From the NCBI GenBank assembly GCA_038373885.1, contig JAWZYV010019925.1:401001-465000 (forward strand): a stretch of 64,000 nucleotides of DNA, written 5' to 3'. Origin of the DNA: Cheiracanthium punctorium. Lineage: Eukaryota; Arthropoda; Arachnida; Araneae; Cheiracanthiidae. Shown here in pieces: positions 53,898-64,000 of this stretch. The position numbers and the translations under genes were made by a program. Every line of letters begins with the position of its first letter. The stretch's first letter is position 1. The notes beneath the pieces are model-generated. The model ran no database searches. It saw only the letters and a program-made list of their open reading frames with translations, and had not been told where the DNA came from.

Positions 53898-54740
53898 TTT
53901 TTAATTTTCATCAAGTGCTAAGTGACACTCACCTGTACAGTTGGATGTTGTTTTATAGCCATGTGGTGCTGTTTTGCCGAGCGCTGTTGTATTATAAACA
54001 AAATAGTTCAAACTACTTGAAGGGGGGTGGGACTGCCATTTTTGTTTGTTTGTTCATTTCTTTTTCCCCAAAAAACAACCCTCTGCTCATACAGAAGATA
54101 AGTGTGTACAGTGTAGGTTTTATAATAGTTATTTATTTATGTACATTGTTTACAAAGTGAGGTGAAGATGTTTTAAAGTGCAGTCTTGAATTTCATGAGA
54201 TCATCACCATGAGTAAAAGTTGGGAGATCTTATGTTCAACACTAACTGTTGTTTTAAAAAAAGGACATGGGTATCTGACATTTTAATGTTCTGTTTTTAA
54301 GTTATTTCATTGAAACTCATTTTGCACTTTTGCAAGTTGTTTATAACTTTTAATTTCATGCTTTCTCCTTTTAAATATTTCCTATGAAAAATAATTAAAA
54401 TGTACTGTGCCACTTTTTTTTTTTAATTTTTTTTAATTAGCATTTGACAATAGGTTGGACAAATCTGACACATACTTTTGCATGTTATCTTGTTTTAACT
54501 GTTGAAAACCTTGTACAGCGTGTGTTTTGTGACATGTATATATCTTATTATATATATTATTTATGATCTTGTACAGTTTGTGTTATGTCTGCAGTAATTC
54601 CAGGACAAAGTAAATAGTTGAATCCTGAATTTCCTATTGAACATGGCAGATTTTCTTTTTTTGTTAATTATGATTGTTCATTTCATCAGCATATCAAGCA
54701 AGAACCATATAAAAGTTCCTCACTAAAATTTCTCATCCCC

Positions 54741-55042
54741 TTAATCCTTTAACGTTCGGTGACCTCGTTGTGAGGGCACTAAACTCTGACAAAACTAAGA
54801 ATGTGGTGAAAATGCATCAATGTAGAAAAACTAGATAGACTGCCCAAATAGCTTCAGTGGTGAAAAAATGCAGCCACTGCCATCACTCAGTTTAACTACC
54901 GGTAACATGGTGATCGATCAAATTATCATGCTGCTGGTACTTAAATTGAGTGGTGGCAATGGCTGCCGCTTTTCAGTATTGGGCAGTATATGCAGTTGTT
55001 CTTCTGTATTAATGTGAAAATGGTTGCCTTTCAAAAGGTTAA
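54741..55042. mobile_element. Foldback MITE bounded by TTAA, within the InR 3' UTR
   Basis: Nearly the whole 300 bp is an imperfect palindrome: gcagccactgccatcactca pairs with the inverse of gagtggtggcaatggctgc, and gaaaatgcatcaatgtag with the inverse of ctgtattaatgtgaaaat. The ends read TTAATCCTTT and aaaggTTAA, suggesting a piggyBac-type derivative. If included in the mature mRNA it would form a strong hairpin. Confidence 0.6.
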
Positions 55043-55049
55043 AAAAGAA

Positions 55050-55055
55050 AATAAA
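55050..55055 (+). promoter_or_regulatory. Candidate poly(A) signal AATAAA (proximal)
   Basis: AATAAA followed by TG-rich sequence (tgtgtattttgt), a reasonable cleavage context for the InR transcript. AATAAA is common by chance in DNA this AT-rich. Confidence 0.35.
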
Positions 55056-55864
55056 TGTGTATTTTGTATAAATACATGAAAGAAATCGTTATCAGATGTT
55101 TATTCTTACTTTTCATTATGTTAATTTTGTACATACATTTGTTATTATGTTTTAGATAAATCAAGCCGTTATCTCAATACTTATAACAAAATTTTTCCTA
55201 GCAAAATATAAGAATCTGTATTAAAGTTATTATACTCTTTTGTTAAGCAGTTAAGTTTAAAAAGAAAAATGCGTATTTCAAGACATCAAAGCATATGCAA
55301 AAGGCCCTCAGGACTTTACATTTAAATATCAACACACACTGATGCACCCAGTAGTGTAAAGCCCCCTCCCCCTTTTTTTAAAAAAAAGGGGGGGGGGAGA
55401 ATTAAAGAATTAACGTGTCCATTAAGCTAGTAAAGTTGACAATTCTAGTTATCTTGGATTTCAGGCTAAAGCTAAGCTCCTACTCTGATAAAATCACATG
55501 GGCTCTTGAATGAAACCAAACTTACTGTATTTGCATTTAATGTAAATGTGCATTCATATTCTTGGATTTTCAAATTATTATTATGAAGGGTCTATTTTAT
55601 GAAATTGTATCCCATTGGTGTCAGTTTAACATAATCAGAAATCCTGAATAGGCAACAGCAATACTGTGGGAATCCCCCCCCCCCTTTTTTTTAAATTGAA
55701 TTAATATAATAAATGAATAAATAGTTATGTATATTTCCTTTAATCATATAATGTTTCACTGGCCACATTACATTGAAATCAATTTATTATCTGTAAATTA
55801 GAAGTGAAAATATGCAATTCTCGGGATATCAATCAATCAAATAAATTAATCACGTATGCCCACT

Positions 55865-57506
55865 AAAGTCCCTTGCCACTCTCTTAACTTTGGAATGGCT
55901 GTTGCTATATTCTGCATCTAGGTATAATACAGTAGCCATGCCTTACTGAATGAAACTGCCTATGGCACTAACTGGTGAAAAGCTGCAGAGTTAGCATTCC
56001 TGTCTCGAAAATGGAACAAGATAGGGTAAAAAAGGGTTTACAAAGTTGTAGAGCATCATCAATTTATTACAAAAATTCACCTTGTGGACATACATTAATC
56101 AAAAAAAATCATAAATCAATAAAAGATTAAAATGTGCTTCCCCCCCCCCCCCCCTATGATTTCCTACACTGTGACGGGACAAAATGAACTGAGAAAGGAA
56201 AAAACGACTAATTATAACAATACTATATTTGAGATGTTCAAACTTCTCACCATGAACTGCAATGCACATTTGGATCCTCCTATAATGTCATGTTTGTGGA
56301 GGAGTCTCATACATCTGCCGTTTTAGGTATTCCCACAGGAAAAAGTCCAATGGAGTCAGATCAGGCAAATGTGGAGGACAGTCTACGAAACTAATCAGTA
56401 CAAGGATGCAACCCTCGGGATGTGAAATGCGGTCTTTTTTATTGGGGATCACAATTAATACCACTGTACAACATTGCTGTGATGACATCATCACATATTG
56501 TTTTTCGCCATTTGTATATAACCCCTGTCCTATATTTTGTGTGGTGCATGTTATATACAGCCCCCCACAACTGCTCAAAGAAGTTCAGCTCTTGTGGTTT
56601 CTGACTGCAGAATAGCCCTTTTTTCAATATGTTTGAATGCATTTCTTTTTTGCAGCTTCTAACTCTTTCGGAGAGGCTATCAATTTTTGCTAATGCCAGC
56701 AGTTACTCACACAGATGTCTCTTGACGATATTCTTCATTGACATGTTTTGATAACCTTTTCAAATTTCTGCACCTAATTGTTTGGATTTATGAAATTAAT
56801 GCACTGATTTATTCTTAACCACTCCGGATGTGTGTGCTTATCTTAAGTGATTGTTGGCTTATTTTTTATTAGTGCTGCATAGCCATGTTTGTAGGCTAGT
56901 TTGCACATCTAATTGTTTCGCTCTCGGGGGAGATCTCTTTGTCTCCGGTTGAACAACTAAAAGGCTGTAAAATTTCACAGTTCTTCCTCGCCCCCTTGCT
57001 ATCCAGTGGCTTTGTAAGAATTTACAGGTCTGCAATAGACTCTAGTTTAACCATTTGGACAGAGTTTTCTCTGGGTTGTTCGCTGTAACATAATGCAGTT
57101 GAAAAATACTGCTTCTACAGTCCCTGCATGAAAACACGCAGCTGCTTCACAGTTGCAGGGTTTTGCTTTGCCCGAAAGATAATCAGTTTTCCCTCTGTTT
57201 AAGTTTTGTGATGTTACACTAGAAATCACGAAAAATCAAATGTGCATTTTAACTGTTCTATTCTTTGCATTAATGCCCCCCAAGGTGTCTTTTTGTGCTA
57301 AATCGATGATGCTCCACAACTTTGTAAATCACTTGTTTTCTCTCAATCTCATTCGGTTTTCGAGATAAGAATGCTAACTCCAGTTTTCCAGCAGGTAACA
57401 CCATAGGAGCTTTCATTCAGTAGCGCATGGCTACTTTACTATAACTAGACACCACTTATATGAATATAACGTATATCATTACCAAATTAAGGTGGCAAGG
57501 GACTTT
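55865..57506 (-). mobile_element. Inverted-repeat DNA transposon with decayed DDE transposase
   Basis: Ends aaagtcccttgccac (left) and gtggcaagggacttt (right). The inverted repeats extend to roughly 240 bp; tacaaagttgtagagcatca at 56040 pairs with 57302-57330. Between them the complement encodes CPPHLPDLTPLDFFLWEYLK, then RQMYETPPQT, the DDE-region signature of an arthropod Tc1/mariner-like transposase. The upstream frame is broken by several shifts and stops. About 1.64 kb. Confidence 0.75.
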
Positions 57507-57510
57507 TCCT

Positions 57511-59800
57511 TAAATATATACCTATACATTCATTTTTCTCCCTCAGATTGCATGCATTAATATGTTCGTAAAATGCTATTTAAAAATTTTTGGTTTGGAA
57601 ATCTTCAACACAACATTTTAATTTTTGTTATATTTTGAGTCTATCCAACATAACTTATGTGTTTACACAGTAGATAGAAAATTTTATCTAAAGTATTGAG
57701 GTAATGGCCATTATTTTAAATATTGTGTTATTTATTCCTCTCATTTAAGATGCAGTTGCTGTTTGAAATGTTTTGTTAGCAATCAAATATATATTTTATT
57801 TAAGTAAATGTATTCGTTTCAAAGCAGGTATGACAACCTTATATTTTCAGGGACAAAACTATTACAGATGTGTTATGCTTGCTTTGAAACATGGATTTCT
57901 GCTCTATTGATATGGTATACGTCTAATAAATTGAAAAAATAATAACAATAAAAGTTAGCATTAAAATATTTTTAAAGCTAGAATAAAAATATGTTGATGT
58001 TTTTAGAAATATATCAGATTGGCACCCTTTGTAAAATTGATATATAGCAGTAAGGTAAAAATTGAAAATACCAACATTAATTTTTTTATTATCAATCAGA
58101 AAGATAATTTCCTTTTATTCTAATTATTGCTTATTTTTCAATGAAGTTTTTTTTTTTTTTCCCTTTCTAATACTATTAATATCTTAGAATTTGAGTTTGA
58201 CTAATCTGTTTTAGTTTGAAGTTATTCAGTCTTCTATTATTTTGAGAGAATTTATTGAATTAACACAAAGAAGTCATTCCTCTTTATACTGAAAAATAAA
58301 TAAACATTTGTTATTGTTATTTTCAGCTCAAATTTTAAATGACAAGTTTTTGTTACTTGTAAATGTTCGTATGAAAGAAGTTACCAAATTTCTGTAGTCC
58401 TTTTCATAAAAACTGTATTTCTTCTTCACTTAGCTACGTAAACAAAATAAAACACCATAATTTTAAAAAGAGGCATTAAATTTTGCCACATGCACTATCT
58501 TTTTCTTTTAGAAATATACATTCAAGGCGGAAGTGTTCAACATTGGCCAAGTCTTGGGCTTAAATTTTGTTGTTGTTTAATATTTTCTTTGGGTGTTTTA
58601 ATAAAATTTTGTGCTAAAGCTATTAATATCAAAAAGCTATTAATATTTAGCTATCGTAAGTTTTAAATTATAGATTTAATTTTTTAATGGTGCCAATTTT
58701 ATTATAATCTATTTTTTATACAAATTTTACAAAGTAAAAGATTAACTTACATGATGCTGTTCTTCAGTTAGATAACTGTAAACTTGTTATAGACTTGTGT
58801 ATTAATGTAATTAATATTTGTATTTGTTACACACCTAATAACAATTATTTAAAATGCATTATGCATACTTACAAAAATACTGTTATATTTACATGTATAA
58901 TGTACAAAATTAGTTATCTGTTTCCTTTAATGCAATTTGTACAAGCTTTTTTATTACATTGGCTAAAAAATTGCCTAGATTCGTAATTGTTTTTTGTGTA
59001 CTGTTATGATTAGAAGGAAACTGTTATGTTAGAAGAAAAAACAACTCCATTACCATTTCATCTTCATTTTGCTGTATTTTTCGCCATGCTCATTAAAATG
59101 TAAATATTACAATTAAATGTTGGATATGTTATCCATAGTGATTGTGTTCAATATGTGTATGTCTTATGACTCATTCGTAATAAACATATAATTTTTGATT
59201 TGTTTTAATTGTGTTTGGTATTATGCTTAATACAGTGCTCACAATTGTTTTTACTGACATCTCTAGAGGAAAAAGGGATCAAATTCTTAAAAAAAAGGAC
59301 TAAAAATGACTTTGTAAAACACAGCCTGCCTTGGAAAAACTTCTTCGTTAATGAGAGTTAAACACATTCATAAATAAATAATCTTTTAATGCAATGAAAA
59401 ATTTGCAGGAAAATTAAAAATACAGTTAAATAAATTAACAATTAATATCTTGGCAAAATTATTGTGTTTATGAAGAACACTTAGTTAATTTAATTCTTGT
59501 TGTAATAGCTAATTCAGTGACATGCAATGAATGAAATATAATTATTCATAATAAGGATTCAAAAAGATAGCATTAGAAATTAATAGCACAAGCATAGATA
59601 TCACATGGAAAATTTGGTAAATAGATTCAAAATTCCCAAATTTTTTTACTTGATTCTAAAATTTTACCTTCATTTTCGATCACTGGCCATTCTAGAGAAA
59701 CCAAGAGCAAGATGACCCAAAACTTTCAAGCTTTGTTAATTTCCCTGATTTAAGGAGGATTTTCTCAAATTTGTAAAATTCCATATATTTCCCATTAGTT
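57511..59800. other. Non-coding downstream DNA, possibly distal InR 3' UTR
   Basis: AT-rich, few repeats, several AATAAA hexamers (about 57925, 58297, 59179). No protein-coding or RNA signal recognised. Confidence 0.4.
59179..59184 (+). promoter_or_regulatory. Candidate poly(A) signal AATAAA (distal)
   Basis: AATAAA with a downstream GT-rich stretch (ttgtgtttgg) about 30 bases later. It could end a long InR 3' UTR of about 5.3 kb or belong to nothing. Position only; no transcript evidence. Confidence 0.3.
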
Positions 59801-60050
59801 CTGTTGCCATCCTGTATGAGGTTCTACACCGGTGTAAGAAATTAAGTGAATTTGCAGACTTGATCGATTATCTCTAGAACTACTGGACCAATTGTAATGA
59901 AATTTGATACGTACATACATTGATACAATACAAAACAAATGACCATTCAATAATTGTAATATAAATGGATGATTGTGCATAACACACGTTGAAGTCGGAA
60001 GGCATGAAACAGCGATTGCAGAATAAAAAAAAAAAAAAAAAAAAAAAGGG

Positions 60051-60715
60051 TTAATAGGGGTATGGTCCACTCTTAGACACACTCTTATACAGGTCTCGCA
60101 GCCATGATTTCATACTTGAAATAAGGCAGTTTATCATTTCCTGTGGCAATTGGTCCCACTCGTTCAGCTACATTGTTTTCATAACCTCCTCTCTGCCATA
60201 ATGGTCGATTTCACAGACATTGGAGGGTAGGTAGCAAGTCCCTGGTACTCTCCATATGAATGTACATCGAGAATCAGTGTTTAGGCTGAACCAGTGAAGA
60301 TAATGGTTGCCCATTGATCCATGCTCCAATATGTATGCTCTCTGCGCCATGCTAAACAGATTCTCCTGTTTGTAGAATTGAGCAGGACTTCTTGCAAACA
60401 ACCCTCTCTCATGAAGTCTTGGAAACAGTCACCCTTGATACAGGGGTTCCTGTGACTTCATAAAAGTCACGAGAGAGCTGAGAAGCTGTAGCACTCCTGT
60501 TACACCTCGCTGTAATGGACAAATGGCGATCTCTGGCCATCGTGGCTCTTGGACGACCTTGCCCAGGCTTTCTCTCGATGGATCCGGTATCCTGGAACTG
60601 TTTCCATAAGTTACACACGACGCTGGGCATTAAACTGAACTCTACAAATCTGGACTTGAGCTTGGCCTGCTTCTAGCCTCCCCACTCCATCATCTAAATG
60701 TTGGTGGTTACTCAT
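60051..60715 (-). pseudogene. Tc1-family transposase pseudogene
   Basis: The complement starts MSNHQHLDDG. It shows the paired helix-turn-helix linker ERKPGQGRPRATMARDRHLS and SRDFYEVTGTPVSRVTVS, then LNTDSRCTFIWRVPGTCYLP and SNVCEIDHYG, and ends SGPYPY before TAA. The frame is broken several times and it is about 220 codons against the usual 340 or so, so part of the core is missing. No function is expected. Confidence 0.8.
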
Positions 60716-60782
60716 TTTTACTGTTACAATTTGAAATAAATCGATTGCTGCAAAATGACACCAAGAAATTCACTGAAGTGTG

Positions 60783-61228
60783 CTAGCGAACAAAATGCAT
60801 CTCAACACGTGAAGCTGTAAGAGCTATTGCTCCATCTGTAGATGACCTTATGGACTTATCGTCCGCTGATGAAGATGAACAAGAATCAAAAGCACAGCCC
60901 ATCCCTTCTTTCAATATTGCATTGAAGAGCTTACAAATAGTGAAAGACTTATTTTCTTTCTCACAAAGACCTGGAAAAAAACTTGCAAAGTATTTGAATC
61001 CTAAAAGATGCTGCATTCACTTTGAACTCAATAACTGAAAAGCAATCCACTATTATGGACTATTTTCAACCCAAACTCTAGGATTCGTACGTAAATGTGT
61101 TAAAATGGTAATGGTCATCTTTACTACCTTTAGTTTTTTCTATTTGATTTTTTGTTTTCTATGTATCCTGTTCTTTACGTTTTTTTTTTTTTTTTTAACT
61201 TGAGAAATGCAAAATTGGGGTTTCACTG
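60783..61228 (+). pseudogene. 3' remnant of a second Tigger-type transposon
   Basis: Reads an acidic tail (MDLSSADEDEQESKAQP) and FNIALKSLQIVKDLFSF. One frame over it ends QSTIMDYFQPKL and a stop, parallel to the end of the 26120 Tigger transposase ([10 protein letters not shown]). A plausible right terminus, ttCACTG followed by TA, lies at 61223-61230. The left part is lost or replaced by the adjacent Tc1 pseudogene. Confidence 0.65.
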
Positions 61229-61249
61229 TAATAAAATTTTTATACGGCC

Positions 61250-62290
61250 TCCTGCACAAAACAATTCCCAGTTAGCAAAGTGTGCCCCATACATTAATTA
61301 GGTAATCATTTGACATGACTTTTTTCCTTCAAGAGCCATTGAAAAGTGGTTCAAGTCAGCATATACAGTGAAACCTCTCTTGAGCGGCCACCCCACTGTA
61401 CCCAGAATATTTGGCCGCTCTCAAGGGTTTTATTTACTATTATAAGATAATAGCTGCCTGCAATGCATAATATAAACAAGTCTGGCACATATTCCTTATT
61501 TAAAGTGAAACATAAACTTATCTAAAGAGAAAATAGTACTTTATATAACTTTCTTGCATTTTTTTTTTAAAAATGATACAATTTGTGTCTGTGTGCAAGT
61601 TTTTACTTTTCTCTGAAACAGCCATTTTTTCTAGTTTGTTCTTTTACTTTAAAACGAGGATCGCTAACCGATTAGTTTGAAACAGTTTCAGAATTTTCGG
61701 CAATTTCATCGATTTTCCCTAAAGTCGCTTGTGTTGAAAGTTTAGGTTGCTCGCCATTACAAATATCGGGAAATTCCTCTTCAGGGATGGAATTAGAGCC
61801 TGAAAGGGACAAAAATTCATTTGTAGGACAACTTCAACACCTGATTGTCCAAGGAATTCCCCCATCTTAAGGGTGCGGGGAGAATACAAAAGAGATGACA
61901 GATTCAATTCCAGCTATTCCTGGGACTTATATTCGACCATAAACCTGACTTGAGTTTTTCCGCTCAAAATTACAGCATGGAGTGAGTAGAATTTCCAGAA
62001 AAATGAGATGGGCGATCCCACTCGGTGTCCGTTCAGAGGGGGGGTCTTGGTGGCCACTGCTAAAAGTCTATGAGCCAAAAAATCCGTGCCATGAAAAATT
62101 GGCCGTTTAGAGGGATGACCGCTCAGAGAGGTTTCACTGTATTTATTTTCGTATCTCTGACACTTTTTAAGATAAAATAATCAAGTTTTTTGCATCACCT
62201 TAACATTTTTACCAATTGGGAATTTTTGAATGAGGACATATAAAAACTAAAATTTTGTATTTATTTAGATCTAATCTCCTGAAAATTTTA
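61250..62290. repeat. Interspersed repeat copy 2, split by a MITE
   Basis: Flanks 61270-61365 and 62140-62290 together align with 18480-18870 across the insertion point: gtggttcaagtcagcata joins tatttattttcgtatctctg. This shows the MITE at 61366-62139 inserted at a TA. Confidence 0.7.
61366..62139 (-). mobile_element. Tigger/pogo-like MITE with transposase remnant
   Basis: Left end CAGTGAAACCTCTCTTGAGC pairs with the right end gctcagagaggtttCACTG inverted, with TA on both sides. The complement near 61680-61800 reads PEEEFPDICNGEQPKL then TLGKIDEIAENSETV, which looks like the acidic tail of a Tigger-type transposase. The rest is deleted. The paralogous empty site is at about 18727. Confidence 0.78.
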
Positions 62291-62708
62291 ATGCCATAAA
62301 ATTCTGCATCTTTTTTTTACATAACTTTATAATTTATTGTATAGATTGATGACCAGTATTTAATGAATAAAAGCCTAGGTCAGTGTTTTTCGGACAGCCT
62401 GTGTATACATATAGATAATACCTTTTAATCTATTCATATCATTGCATAACTGCAAGATATGAATGGATAATTGCTCAAGCTTCGTGAAGGAAATGTTTGG
62501 CCCAAAAGTGAAGGATGTTTGGGTTCTTAACTTTTTTTTAAACTGTCAAGTTGTGGATTTTAATAGCTTTAAACCTTCTAAGGACAATAGGGTTAAATTT
62601 TTTTTATTTTTTTTTTTGGGGGGGGGGAGAGAATAAATGAATGTTTAAATCAGTCTAGCAGTCTTTTAGTTCAGGGATGAAACAGATAGTTGAACACTGT
62701 TTTATATA

Positions 62709-63481
62709 CAGTGAAATACGTTTAACACGAAAATGCTTAACATGAAAAATCTTAACACGAAATGACACAACGATAGTCCGGAATGCAAAATATGCAGTTT
62801 AATGCATTTTTGTTCTTTTAACACGAAATAAAAATCGTTTAACACTAAAAAAAGTTCCTTTTTTAATCTTCAGTGGCATGTTTGCGACAAGTCACTTGAA
62901 TGTTTTTGTGGAAAATAAATTTTATTTAAATTCTGGGAAATGGTTTTTGGCAATTGGTGGGATTGCACTTTAGTTGTTCTGTTCTTTTTTCCGTGAAGAA
63001 GGGGTGAAAAGGAGTCTGGTGACAAGAAATTACCACGAATTTCAGGAAAACGCATTCTTGTTCTTTAGTCGTTTCCAGAGTCAGTTGGTTTGCGTTGAAC
63101 GTGGTGAATTTTGTGTTATAACCGTTGAATTTTTGGTAAAAATCAGTGAATTTCAATGTTTCTTGTAAATTAGCTTATGTTTTATGAGCACAATGTCAGA
63201 GAAATCGGCATGAAAACAAAGGGCTATTTCTCTTAGAAAGAAGATAGTTTCTAAATGCAGTTCATGAGAAACGGAAGACAAAAACAGAAATCTGCAAATA
63301 CTCTCTCCAAAATAATATTTTTTGTAATTGCTTTGCATCCCAATGAATGCAACTTACTTGTTGTTTAACAGGAAATCGATATAAAATATAAGAACATAAA
63401 ATATGTTGAGTTTTGTTTTTTTTTTTACGAATCTTTTAACACGAAAAAATATTTTGGTTTCGCGTTAAACGTTTTTCACTG
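62709..63481. mobile_element. Tigger/pogo-like MITE
   Basis: Left end CAGTGAAATACGTTTAACAC pairs with gttaaacgtttttCACTG at the right, with TATA outside both ends. The motif ttaacacgaaa recurs several times near both ends (62729-62835 and 63435-63445), as expected of subterminal binding repeats. No transposase recognised. Confidence 0.75.
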
Positions 63482-64000
63482 TATATACCTTTCATCCTAT
63501 TCGTATTGTTGTGAGGAGTAACAGCATTACCACTCTTTGTAGGCAGAAGTAAATACTTGGCACAAATATTCCCACCACCAATGTAAAAATAAGACATTTT
63601 GGGCTCCAACTTTCTTCCTGCTGGTCACATTACTGACTTCAAGCTTAATGATTGTGTGAAATTTATGTATTAATAAAGGATAAAAGAAAAAAAAAAATGT
63701 ATTCATAGAGTGCTGCAGTTCCATAGTCACAGTATATGAGCCACCACTGAGTATTATTGTAAGTAATAGATAGTATTAGTAGTTTGATATGTATGAATGA
63801 AATCACATTATAACCCTGTTAATAAATATTTTGTGAAATTAAATGTTTGTTGTATTCATAATTTTTAAATGGTTGCCTTGCAACTAATTAAATATGTTAG
63901 GCTACTTTTTTAATATGTATACTGCAGTAGTTTCAACAGAAGAGGCTACCTGAAAAAACATATTTTTTTGGAAGATGCAACTTTGTTGCTAATTTCTGTT
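63482..64000. other. Non-coding, nothing distinct
   Basis: AT-rich DNA with an AATAAA near 63821 followed by a GT-rich stretch. There is no gene to attach it to. Confidence 0.5.

Larger units (their letters stand above)
53898..55073 (+). other. InR: InR 3' untranslated region (minimum extent inferred)
   Basis: AT-rich DNA downstream of the stop with no continuing reading frame. It contains an ATTAAA near 54396 and an AATAAA at 55050-55055, plus a foldback MITE at 54741-55042. The first plausible end is about 15-25 bases after 55055. A longer form reaching the AATAAA at 59179 is also possible. Transcript data would be needed to choose. Confidence 0.4.

Overview
This is AT-rich, intron-rich animal DNA. 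One gene dominates it: an insulin/IGF-type receptor tyrosine kinase (InR) on the + strand. I recover 23 coding exons between 7794 and 53897. Every intron has GT...AG ends, and the spliced exons form one frame of 1398 residues plus a stop. The codon phases join across all 22 introns, which is strong internal support. The signal-peptide exon is missing. It must lie upstream of 7794, inside or outside the window. The repeat content (Tigger/pogo, mariner/Tc1, hAT and Helitron elements, many of them non-autonomous) and the receptor sequence suggest an arthropod. A chelicerate such as a spider is my best guess, but the sequence alone does not prove it.

Layout. Positions 1-7793 hold no recognisable exon; they are probably first-intron or 5' flanking DNA, with a clean hAT MITE at 4660-5214. 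Positions 7794-15596 encode L1, the cysteine-rich region and L2. Positions 17298-32770 encode the three fibronectin III domains, with the insert domain (interchain cysteine cluster and alpha-CT segment) in exons 11-12. The transmembrane exon is 36048-36147, the juxtamembrane NPEY exon is 42338-42399, and the kinase domain spans 43950 to about 53560. A short tail ends at 53897. From 53898 on there is 3' UTR and/or downstream DNA with several candidate poly(A) signals and many transposon remnants.

The introns are a dense transposon collection. They include a nearly complete Tigger/pogo element with one frameshift (26120-28508) and its internally deleted derivative in reverse orientation (8547-9150). 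Three Helitron-like copies carry an internal repeat of about 156 bp (19943-21234, 37848-38976, 44931-46367). A 5.5-kb hAT-type element with perfect 8-bp target duplications (36640-42116) holds four other elements. A 1.4-kb foldback lies at 32968-34409. There are further Tigger-, mariner-, Tc1-, hAT- and piggyBac-like MITEs and a tRNA-derived SINE.

Points most worth a second look: (1) no furin-type site is visible between the alpha-CT segment and FnIII-2 in the predicted receptor; (2) a decayed, in-order duplicate of the insert-domain exon lies in the intron just before that exon; (3) the nested hAT intron; (4) a filled/empty-site pair for one MITE; (5) five perfect short hairpins scattered through the introns. 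I see no CRISPR array, operon or new multi-gene system. The window is one eukaryotic gene plus repeats.
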